A model generated the notes under the pieces. It searched no databases, was not told the origin of the DNA, and saw nothing but the letters and a program-made list of their open reading frames with translations. 64,000 bases of DNA, taken from Mobilicoccus massiliensis. GTDB taxonomy: Bacteria > Actinomycetota > Actinomycetes > Actinomycetales > Dermatophilaceae. Shown in pieces: positions 51,915-59,666 of this stretch; the stretch's first letter is position 1; every line of letters starts with the position of its first letter. The translations under genes were made by a program, and so were the position numbers. Location: NCBI RefSeq assembly GCF_000826525.2, contig NZ_LN651326.1, positions 1 to 64,000 on the forward strand. The letters run 5' to 3'.

Positions 51915-53663
51915 ATGGCCAACCCGCTCCTGCTCCTTCTCAACGACTCGGCGACGCGACGGCGGCGGCGCCGGTTGCCCGTGCCGGTCCCGAGCGAGAT
52001 GCCGTCGACCGACGCGATCTTCGTCATGTTGCGGCGGCTGCGCATGCCGCTCACCGTGCTCGTCGTCATCCTCACGATCTCGGTCATCGGGCTCACCCTC
52101 ATCCCGAACGCCGACGGCACCCATCTCAGCCCCTTCGATGCCCTGTACTTCATGACGTACACGGCCGCGACCATCGGCTACACCGAGATCGTCGATTTCA
52201 CGACTCCCCAACGCATGTGGGTGACGTTCTGCATCTACCTCTCGGTCGTCGGGTGGGCGTACGCGATCGGCACCTCGCTCAACCTGCTGCAGAACGCGAC
52301 GGTGCGCGAGGCGTTCGCCACCCACCGCTTCGCCGCCGGGGTGAAGCGCATTCGCGAGGAGTTCGTCATCGTCGTCGGGTACGGCAAGGCGGGCCGTCAG
52401 GTGGTTCTCGAGCTCGACGCTCACGGGCGGCGCGTCGTCGTCATCGACAAGGACGAGGACGCGATCGACCGCCTCGGCACCGAGAGCCTTTTCGCCGACG
52501 TCCCGGGCCTCGCGGCCAACGGCGCGATCTCCGGCGTCCTCGGGCTCGCCGGCATGGGTAGTGCCAACTGCGCCGCCGTCCTGGCGCTGACCGACAACGA
52601 CGACGACAACCTCGCCATCGTCATGGCCGGCTCACTGCTGCGCCCCGACGTGCCGGTCATCGCCCGGTGCGACGACCGCCTCACCGCCGACCGCATGCGG
52701 GAGTTCGACGCCGGAGCCGTGATCCAACCCTCCGACAAGTTCGGCGAGTATCTCATCCTCGCGATGGAACGCCCGTCGACCTACCGGCTCATCACCTCGC
52801 TCATGTCGGACGACAACTCCAAGGACCCGCAGCGGCCCCCCGTTCCCGCCGACGGACGCTGGGTCGTGGTCGGTGACAACGAGTTCGCCCGCGAGGTCGC
52901 AGCCGATCTGCAGCAGGAGAGCCTGCCGGTCGACATCGTCGAGCCCCGCACGGAACACCCCGACGTCGAGGAGGCCGTCGGGTTCATCGCGGGCACCGAG
53001 AACGACACCCTCAACCTCGCGCTCGCCGAACAGGCACGAAGAGACGACGACGACCTCTTCATCGCCGTCCGCCAGAGCACCCACTCGCACCGCGCGCTGC
53101 TGCAGGCGTTGCAGATCGACGCGGTCTTCTCCCCCACCGACCTCGTCGCCAACGAGGCACTCGCGCGGGTGGTCACTCCCGTGATGTGGCAGTTCGTCGA
53201 GCACGCCCTGGCCCAGGACGACGAGTGGTCGCACCGGCTGCTCCAACGCATCGTCGAGCACTGCGGCGAGACCACCCCCGAGCGTCGCCTCATCCGCCTG
53301 GACCGGCGCGACGCTCCGGCGGCGGATCGCTGGATGCAACACTCCCCGCTCGTCGTCGGCGACCTCGACCGCCACCCCGACGACCGGGACGACTCGCTGC
53401 GGCTCACGACGCTGCTCATCATCCGCGACGACGACGCGATCTACGCCCCCGACGACGACGCCGCGCTGCGGCGCGGCGACCGGGTGCTCATCGCGGGCAC
53501 CCGGCAGTCGCTGGACGAGCTCTTCCAGACCCTCGACTACGACTCCGTCGTCGAGTACGTCGCCACCGGCCACCAGGTGCCCGACGGCTGGCTCTGGCGG
53601 CGCCTCACCCGCGCCCGCGCGCGCAGCGACGTGCACGCCGAGCGGCGCCGCGCCTCGGGTTGA
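51915..53663 (+). CDS. Kch-type potassium channel with two TrkA-N-like domains
   Basis: 582 residues. Two membrane helices (VLVVILTISVIGLTLI; MWVTFCIYLSVVGWAYAIGT) flank a pore with T86-IGY-T90-E91. The canonical filter is TVGYG(D), so the last Gly is replaced. FVIVVGYGKAGRQVVLELDA starts the first NAD-binding RCK-like domain; RWVVVGDNEFAREVAADLQQ the second. A C-terminal TrkA-C-like region (RRGDRVLIAGTRQSLDELFQ) ends the protein. ATG 51915 lies 5 bases after DUF6394. Confidence 0.9.
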   Translation: MANPLLLLLNDSATRRRRRRLPVPVPSEMPSTDAIFVMLRRLRMPLTVLVVILTISVIGLTLIPNADGTHLSPFDALYFMTYTAATIGYTEIVDFTTPQRMWVTFCIYLSVVGWAYAIGTSLNLLQNATVREAFATHRFAAGVKRIREEFVIVVGYGKAGRQVVLELDAHGRRVVVIDKDEDAIDRLGTESLFADVPGLAANGAISGVLGLAGMGSANCAAVLALTDNDDDNLAIVMAGSLLRPDVPVIARCDDRLTADRMREFDAGAVIQPSDKFGEYLILAMERPSTYRLITSLMSDDNSKDPQRPPVPADGRWVVVGDNEFAREVAADLQQESLPVDIVEPRTEHPDVEEAVGFIAGTENDTLNLALAEQARRDDDDLFIAVRQSTHSHRALLQALQIDAVFSPTDLVANEALARVVTPVMWQFVEHALAQDDEWSHRLLQRIVEHCGETTPERRLIRLDRRDAPAADRWMQHSPLVVGDLDRHPDDRDDSLRLTTLLIIRDDDAIYAPDDDAALRRGDRVLIAGTRQSLDELFQTLDYDSVVEYVATGHQVPDGWLWRRLTRARARSDVHAERRRASG

Positions 53664-53710
53664 CGCCGCGCTCGAGCTCACCTCGCGTCGCGGACGTGGC
53701 AGGGTCGGGC

Positions 53711-54082
53711 ATGGACGCCGAGTCCACCGAGCCGTACGGGCAGGGAGGCGGGATGGGCCGAGCAGAGGCAGTGGCGCGCATCGAGGCGCTCGCGGAACGC
53801 TACGACGACGACCCGGGAATCACGCGCGGCACGATGTTCCGGAGTCCGGGCCTTGCCGTGAGCGGACGCATCTTCGCGTTCGCGGGCTCCGGCGGGCGGA
53901 TCATCGTCAAGTTGCCTCGCGAGCGTGGCGGCGCGCTCGTCGAGGCCGGTGACGCCGAGCCGGTGACCATGGGGACGCGCACGATGCGCGAATGGTTCGC
54001 GATCACGCCCTCGGTGGGCGACGCGTCGCTGGGCGAGATCGCCGACGAGGCGAGCGGATTCGTCTCCGGCCTCGACGGCTGA
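53711..54082 (+). CDS. TfoX/MmcQ-like small protein
   Basis: 123 residues. RIEALAERYDDDPGITRGTM, FRSPGLAVSGRIFAFAGSGG and IIVKLPRERGGALVEAGDAE follow the order of the YjbR/TfoX-N fold, with the late MREWFAI segment. The role is unknown; such domains may bind DNA or partners. An in-frame ATG at 53753 is an alternative start, which would begin close to the fold. It is independent of the channel gene (about 50-base gap). Confidence 0.7.
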   Translation: MDAESTEPYGQGGGMGRAEAVARIEALAERYDDDPGITRGTMFRSPGLAVSGRIFAFAGSGGRIIVKLPRERGGALVEAGDAEPVTMGTRTMREWFAITPSVGDASLGEIADEASGFVSGLDG

Positions 54083-54126
54083 CGCTGCGGATCGCTCCGG
54101 CGCCTCAGGTCACTCCGGGCCCCGGA

Positions 54127-54504
54127 TCACTCCGGTACCGAGACGAGGCAGAACGGGTGCCCTTCGGGGTCGGCGTAGACGCGCCAGGCCTTCGGTCCAG
54201 GATTGATGACGTCGTCCAGGGGACGCGCTCCTGCCTCCTCGACCCGCGCGCAGGCGGCCTCGAAATCGTCGACGAGCAGGTCGAGGTGGGCGTGTTGCTC
54301 GCCGGTGCGGCCGGGCCACGGCGGCGGCTCGTACCCCGCGACCTCGTGAAAGGACAAGCGACCGACTGGCTCCCACGCCAGCGTGAGCCAGTCTGGGTCG
54401 CCGGTCGGCGGATCGAGATCGAGGATGTCGCGCCAGAACTCCACGAGCGAGGCGGGATCGGCGCATTCGAACACGAGCTGGGTCAGCGTTCCCACGGCAG
54501 CCAT
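54127..54504 (-). CDS. VOC (glyoxalase/bleomycin-resistance-like) protein
   Basis: 125 residues: LTQLVFECADPASLVEFWRD is the opening beta-alpha unit, GEQHAHLDLLVDDFEAACAR the mid-strand with a metal-type His, and VYADPEGHPFCLVSVPE the classic end with the Glu/His region. One VOC monomer, so a dimer is needed. Substrate unknown. I chose ATG 54504; a start further upstream adds a Cys-rich piece without homology. Confidence 0.88.
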   Translation of the reverse strand: MAAVGTLTQLVFECADPASLVEFWRDILDLDPPTGDPDWLTLAWEPVGRLSFHEVAGYEPPPWPGRTGEQHAHLDLLVDDFEAACARVEEAGARPLDDVINPGPKAWRVYADPEGHPFCLVSVPE

Positions 54505-54551
54505 GGGACACACGCTATGCGCAACCCGTACAGCGCACGCCAGGACGGGCA

Positions 54552-54896
54552 CATGGGGTCCTGCGCGACGCCGGACTCCTTGCTGCGGCCGCCGCGCGTC
54601 CCGCGGCCACCTTCGGTGGCGACGATGTCTACCCGGACGTCCTCACCAAGGCGGCTGCCCTCACTCTGTCGTTGGTCGGAAACCACGGCAACAAGCGCCT
54701 CGGCCTGGCCGGACTCATCGCCTTTCTCGGGATGAACGGCGCTCGCCTGACTGCAGGCAACGACGAGGCCTACCACCTCATCATGAGCGTCGCCGAGGAA
54801 AGGGTCACTACCGTGGAGCAGTTCACGGACCGCCTGGACGGCCTCGTCACGACGCCCTCGCCGCCTGCGCCCCTCACACCCCCTCGCGACTCCTGA
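54552..54896 (+). pseudogene. Doc (death-on-curing)-family toxin remnant
   Basis: The frame reads GVLRDAGLLAAAAARPAATF, GGDDVYPDVLTKAAALTLSL, VGNHGNKRLGLAGLIAFLGM, NGARLTAGNDEAYHLIMSVA. This is the Fic/Doc pattern from RDxGLLxSAxARPxxTFGG onward, but the active loop HPFxDGNKR has collapsed to NHGNKR, losing the Pro-Phe-x-Asp. The first 20 or so residues and any start codon are absent. It is a broken toxin with no antitoxin nearby. Confidence 0.7.
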
Positions 54897-54982
54897 ACTC
54901 CACCCTCGTGAGTCCTCATTGCCGTGTCGGGCCCCTCAGATCCCTGGGGTCCCGCCGCCCTCTGAGGGGTGACACTGGACCG

Positions 54983-55423
54983 GTGGGCGAATGGGACGAG
55001 ACCGTGCCAGGAGTCGTGGCCCTTCCCGACGGCCGTCGTATCCGGGGTACCGGCATGCGTCGACGACGCGGGGGCGTGGCGACGCCGGAGTTCGCCGTCT
55101 ACCTACTCGCCTCCGACCCGGAGGTCGAAGGGTGGACGTACCGATGGATCGCCTGGCCGGACTTTCGTTGCCCCCGCTCGACGCGGGACGCCGTCGCCGC
55201 ACTCCGTGAGGCCCACGCCCGAGCGGCGGACGAGCGCGTCGAGATCGCCTGCGGCGGCGGCGTGGGACGCACCGGCACCGCGCTCGCTGCCCTCGCCGTT
55301 CTCAGCGGCGTCCCTCCGCAGGATGCCGTCGCGTGGGTGCGGCAGCACTATCACCGTCGGGCCGTCGAGACCCCCTGGCAACGGCGATGGGTCGAGACGA
55401 CGCGGTTCTGCGGCGGCGCCTGA
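54983..55423 (+). CDS. Protein-tyrosine-phosphatase-like protein
   Basis: 146 residues. The P-loop IACGGGVGRTGTALAALAVL contains Cys-x5-Arg, and WIAWPDFRCPRS supplies a WPD-like loop with the acid Asp. The residue before the Cys is Ala rather than His, unusual for the family. GTG 54983 opens the protein as VGEWDETVPGVVALPDGRRI. The size suits a small dual-specificity or tyrosine phosphatase. No operon partner. Confidence 0.75.
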   Translation: MGEWDETVPGVVALPDGRRIRGTGMRRRRGGVATPEFAVYLLASDPEVEGWTYRWIAWPDFRCPRSTRDAVAALREAHARAADERVEIACGGGVGRTGTALAALAVLSGVPPQDAVAWVRQHYHRRAVETPWQRRWVETTRFCGGA

Positions 55424-55539
55424 ACCGGCGCCACCGCAGACCGAGCATGCCGACGCGCGCGAGGCGCGCCTGCCTCCCGGGCTCCTGGCGACCTCGGCGG
55501 CCTACGACGAAAGTCGGCGGCGATACGCGTCGAGGTCTC

Positions 55540-57282
55540 TCAGAACAACTGACGCCAGTTGGCGCTCGCGAGGTCGAGCAACTCGTCACCGCGGCCCGAC
55601 AACGTCGTGCGGATGGCGTAGAGCGCGAAGCCCTTGGCCTGCTCGGCGGTGATCGCGGGCGGGATCGTGAGCTCCTCGCGTTCGGTGACGACGTCGAGCA
55701 GCGCCGGCCCGTCGTGGTCGAGCACCTCCCGAACCGCACCGGGGAGGTCCTCCGACTTCTCGACGCGTACCCCCTTGATGCCCATGGCCTCCGCCACGGC
55801 GGCGAGGTTGGGGTTGACGAGTTCGGTGCCCCAGTCGACGAATCCGGCGGCCTTCATCTCCAGCTCGACGAAGTTGAGCGAGGAGTTGTTGAACACGACC
55901 ATCTTCACCGGCAGCTTGTTCTGGGTGACGGTGAGCAACTCGCTGAGCAGCATGGTGATGCCGCCGTCGCCGGAGAGGGTGACGATCTGCCGGTCGGGGA
56001 ACGCGCACTGCGCCCCGACGGCCTGGGGCACGGCGTTCGCCATCGAGCCGTGCAGCATCGACCCGATGATGCGCCGGCCGCCGCCGGCCTGCAGGTACCG
56101 GGCGACGTAGATGACCGGCGATCCGACGTCGGGGATGAACACCGCGTCGGGCGCGGCCATCTCGTTGACGAGGCGCGCGAGGTACTGGGGGTGGATCGCG
56201 CGCTTGCGACCGAACAACCCCGTCTTGGTGGGCTGGGCCAGGTCGTCGAGCTTGTCGCGGGTCTTGGCGTAGTGCTCGAGGGAGTCCTCGAGATGGCTGC
56301 GATCGGAGTGACGCTCGAGCATGGGCTTGAGCGCCTCGAGGGTGTCCTTGACGTCACCGACGAGGCCGAGTGCCAGCGGGGTGCGGCGTCCGAGCTGCTC
56401 ACCACGGATGTCGATCTGGACGACCTTCGCGTGGCGCGGAAAGAACTGCTGGTAGGGAAAGTCCGTACCGAGCATGACGACCGTGTCGGCGTCCATCATC
56501 GCGCGGTAACCGGAGGCGAACCCGAGCAGACCGGTCATGCCGACGTCGAACGGGTTGTCGTACTCGATGAACTGCTTGCCCCGGATGCTGTGGACGATCG
56601 GGGCGGCGAGAGTGTCGGCGAGCGCGACGACCTCGTCGTGGGCTCCCGCCACTCCTGCGCCCGCGAGGATCGTGACCTTCTTGCCGGTGTTGAGGATGTT
56701 CGCGCACTCGGCGAGCTGATCCTGGGCGGGAATGACCGTCGAACGGGTCGGTGTGATGGCCTCGACCCGGTCGTCGGGAACCTCCTTGAGCATGACGTCA
56801 CCGGGGATGACGACGACTGCGACGCCGCGTTCCTCGATCGCGGTACGCATCGCGATCTCGAGCACTCGCGGCATCTGCGAGGGGTCGCCGACGAACTCGC
56901 AGTAGACGCTGCACTCCTGGAAGAGGTTCTGCGGGTGCGTCTCCTGGAAGTACAGCGAGCCGATCTCCTCGGTCGGGACCTGCGCCGCGATGGCGAGGAC
57001 CGGCACACGGGTGCGGTTGGCGTCGAACAGGCCGTTGATGAGGTGGAGGTTGCCGGGGCCGCAGCTGCCGGCGCACACCGCGAGCTCGCCGGTGAGCTCG
57101 GCGTCCGCGCCCGCGGCGAACGCCGCACCCTCCTCGTGCCGGACGTGCACCCAGTCGATCGTGCCGTCACGACGCAATGCGTCGGTGAATCCGTTGAGCG
57201 AGTCACCGGGCAGTCCGTAGACCCGCTTCACGCCGTTCTTCACGAGGTGGTCGACCATGTTCATCGCGATCGTGCGCGCCAT
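55540..57282 (-). CDS. poxB: Pyruvate dehydrogenase (quinone)/PoxB-like ThDP enzyme
   Basis: 580 residues, the length of PoxB. YGLPGDSLNGFTDALRRDGT and VRHEEGAAFAAGADAELTGE hold the ThDP Glu. GPGNLHLINGLFDANRTRVP follows. The FAD middle domain contains LLGFASGYRAMMDADTVVML. LSGDGGITMLLSELLTVTQN with VVFNNSSLNFVELE is the Mg/ThDP motif. It converts pyruvate to acetate and CO2, passing electrons to quinones. The C-terminal membrane-contact region is present (LLDLASANWRQLF). ATG 57282. Confidence 0.92.
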   Translation of the reverse strand: MARTIAMNMVDHLVKNGVKRVYGLPGDSLNGFTDALRRDGTIDWVHVRHEEGAAFAAGADAELTGELAVCAGSCGPGNLHLINGLFDANRTRVPVLAIAAQVPTEEIGSLYFQETHPQNLFQECSVYCEFVGDPSQMPRVLEIAMRTAIEERGVAVVVIPGDVMLKEVPDDRVEAITPTRSTVIPAQDQLAECANILNTGKKVTILAGAGVAGAHDEVVALADTLAAPIVHSIRGKQFIEYDNPFDVGMTGLLGFASGYRAMMDADTVVMLGTDFPYQQFFPRHAKVVQIDIRGEQLGRRTPLALGLVGDVKDTLEALKPMLERHSDRSHLEDSLEHYAKTRDKLDDLAQPTKTGLFGRKRAIHPQYLARLVNEMAAPDAVFIPDVGSPVIYVARYLQAGGGRRIIGSMLHGSMANAVPQAVGAQCAFPDRQIVTLSGDGGITMLLSELLTVTQNKLPVKMVVFNNSSLNFVELEMKAAGFVDWGTELVNPNLAAVAEAMGIKGVRVEKSEDLPGAVREVLDHDGPALLDVVTEREELTIPPAITAEQAKGFALYAIRTTLSGRGDELLDLASANWRQLF

Positions 57283-57428
57283 GACGTGCCTCCAGCAGGA
57301 TTGGGGGATGACGAGTGGACGAGCCGAATCGGCCACTGTTCGCGACCCTAGTCGGCGCGGAGCGAGGTCGCAGGTCGAGGCGGTGGCCACGGATCGGCCT
57401 GGGACGAGCCGGAGTTGACCCGCGAAGT

Positions 57429-58946
57429 TCAGCGCCCGGGCTCGTCCGCCGAGGTCCAGCACAGTCCGTCGTCGAGGTCGGCCGCGGCCACCGCACGGCG
57501 GTCGCGCACGACGTCCTGCTCGTACGCCCACGGGTATTCGGGTCCGATCCGCGGCATGAGGCCGGCGGCGCGGCGCAGGTACCCGGCGTCGAGCTGGAGC
57601 ATCGGCGCGGTCTCGCTCAACCCTTCGGGAGGGACGGGCACGACCCGGGCCGCGCCGGTGTCGACGAGCCTGCGCAGGACGCGGGTCAACAGCCGAGCGG
57701 TCGCATCGGCCCGCAGCGTCCACGACGCGTTGAGGTAGCCGACGACGAAACCGAGGTTGGGTAGGCCGCTGAGCATCGCGCCCTGATACGCGACGGCGCG
57801 TGCGAGGTCGACGGGTCGTCCGTCGACGAAGAGCGGCACGTCGCCGAGCAGGCTGATCCGCAGGCCCGTGGCGGTGACGACGACGTCGGCGGGCACGGTG
57901 GTGCCATCGGTCATCCGCAGGCCGTCGCCGACGAACCGCTCGATGTGACCGGTGACGATCGTGGCCTCCCCGCGTCGGAGGGCGGCGAAGAAGTCGCCGT
58001 CCGGGGTGATGCAGACGCGTTGATCCCACGGGTCGTAATCGGGGGCCAGGTGCGCATCCACGACGGCAGCGGAGCCGACGGCCTTGACGGCCTGGGACCG
58101 CAGGACGTGCCGCATCTGGCGCGGCGCCCGTCGGCAGGCCCGGTAGAAGGCCCATTGTCGGAGGGCGTTCTTCGCGGCGACGACCAGATGCGCACGGGCC
58201 GGGGACAGGACGCGACGCGCCACGTCGGTGACGGCATCACGCCGGGGTTGAGCCACGACGTACGTCGGCGTGCGTTGCACCATCGTCACGCGCGCGCCGT
58301 GCTCGGTGAGAGCGGGCACGAGCGTGATCGCCGTGGCTCCCGAGCCGACGACGGCGACCCGCCTGCCGTCGACGTCGAGATCCTCCGGCCAGAACTGCGG
58401 ATGCACGACCCGGCCGTCGAAGGCATCGAGGCCGGCGAACACGGGATCGTGTGGCCGCGCGTAGTCGTAGTAGCCGGTGCACATGATGACGAAGCGCGGA
58501 GTGACGACCTGCTCCCCCGCCTCGGTCTCGAGAGTCACCCGCCAGCGAGCCGTCTCGCTCTGCCAGTCGGCGGAACACACCCGAACCCCGTACCGGATGT
58601 TGCGGTCGAGGTCGTAGTGACGAACCACGTCGTGGAGGTATTCGCGGATTTGTTCGCCACCCACGATCGCGTCCCGTCCACGCCAGGGGTGAAAGGGATA
58701 GGCGAGGGTGAAGAAGTCGGAGTCCGAACGCACGCCGGGATAGCAGAACAGATCCCACGTGCCTCCGAGATCGTCGCGCGCCTCCACGACGACGTAGTCG
58801 AGGTCAGGGCATTTCTCCCCCAGCCGAACGGCGACGTCGATTCCCGACAGACCCGCGCCGACGACCAAGACATCGGCGTCGGGCACAGCGGGCGGCACCC
58901 CGTTCATGTCTGCCCGGCCTCGACGACCGCGGGTGTCGAACGACAT
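57429..58946 (-). CDS. Baeyer-Villiger-type flavin monooxygenase
   Basis: 505 residues. VLVVGAGLSGIDVAVRLGEK is the FAD loop; DDLGGTWDLFCYPGVRSDSD the GGTW region; FDGRVVHPQFWPED the BVMO fingerprint (FxGxxxHxxxWP); VAVVGSGATAITLVPALTEH the NADPH loop. VVTATGL is the ATG-type motif. EthA/cyclohexanone-monooxygenase class; substrate unknown (ketones or thioamides). The 23-residue N-terminal extension before the FAD loop could be shortened to ATG 58907 (MNGVPP). Confidence 0.9.
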   Translation of the reverse strand: MSFDTRGRRGRADMNGVPPAVPDADVLVVGAGLSGIDVAVRLGEKCPDLDYVVVEARDDLGGTWDLFCYPGVRSDSDFFTLAYPFHPWRGRDAIVGGEQIREYLHDVVRHYDLDRNIRYGVRVCSADWQSETARWRVTLETEAGEQVVTPRFVIMCTGYYDYARPHDPVFAGLDAFDGRVVHPQFWPEDLDVDGRRVAVVGSGATAITLVPALTEHGARVTMVQRTPTYVVAQPRRDAVTDVARRVLSPARAHLVVAAKNALRQWAFYRACRRAPRQMRHVLRSQAVKAVGSAAVVDAHLAPDYDPWDQRVCITPDGDFFAALRRGEATIVTGHIERFVGDGLRMTDGTTVPADVVVTATGLRISLLGDVPLFVDGRPVDLARAVAYQGAMLSGLPNLGFVVGYLNASWTLRADATARLLTRVLRRLVDTGAARVVPVPPEGLSETAPMLQLDAGYLRRAAGLMPRIGPEYPWAYEQDVVRDRRAVAAADLDDGLCWTSADEPGR

Positions 58947-59008
58947 TCCATGCGCGCCAGCGTAGGTCGCGACGTCGATGCGCTCGTCGGGGTGCGGATA
59001 ATGCGCCC

Positions 59009-59491
59009 ATGGCCACGATCGGGGATTTCACGGCGGAGACGGCGAACGGCACGACGCGTTCACTCTCGGAATACGCGGGAAAGGTCTGCCTCGTGGTCAA
59101 CATGGCGAACACGAACGGGCACGCGGAACAGTACGCCGCACTCGAGGAATTGTGGCGGCGTCATCGCGATCGCGGGTTCGTCGTGCTCGGATTCCCGTGC
59201 CCTCAGCTCGCCCGCTCGGATTCCGCGCAGGGTGAGGACGCAGGGTTCTCCGTCACCGAATCCGACATCACCTTTCCCGTGTTCGCCGAGGTGAGTGTCA
59301 ACGGTCCCGCTGCGCATCCGCTCTGGGCGTGGCTTCGCCGCAGCGAACCGGGGCGATTCGGCGACCGCATCACGTGGAACTTCACCAAGTTCCTCGTGGG
59401 GCGCGACGGGCGCGTCGTCGCGCGCTACTCGCCGAGAATCACGACCGACGTGCTCGCCCAGGACGTGGTGGAGGCCTTGATGACGCGTTGA
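59009..59491 (+). CDS. Glutathione-peroxidase-family protein lacking the catalytic Cys
   Basis: 160 residues, the family length. VCLVVNMANTNGHAEQYAAL aligns with the NVASxCGxTxQYxxL motif, but the peroxidatic Cys is Asn36. VLGFPCPQLARSDS matches FPCNQF (Cys64 kept), and ITWNFTKFLVGRDGRVVARY matches WNFxKFLV. A second Cys lies at 27. The fold is intact but peroxidase activity is doubtful unless another Cys acts. ATG 59009; diverges from the monooxygenase gene. Confidence 0.8.
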   Translation: MATIGDFTAETANGTTRSLSEYAGKVCLVVNMANTNGHAEQYAALEELWRRHRDRGFVVLGFPCPQLARSDSAQGEDAGFSVTESDITFPVFAEVSVNGPAAHPLWAWLRRSEPGRFGDRITWNFTKFLVGRDGRVVARYSPRITTDVLAQDVVEALMTR

Positions 59492-59666
59492 GCGCGTCCG
59501 ACGGGAGCGTTGGCAGGTGCTCGGCGGGTGGCCGCTGCGCGGCCTGGTGGGGAGTCGCCGCAGGCAGGAGAGGGGATCGGACCACCGTCGTGGAAACCCG
59601 AGACAGGTGGCGTCTCTCGCGCCCATGATATGAGCGACCCTCCGCCCCACCCTCGGGAGTCCGCGC

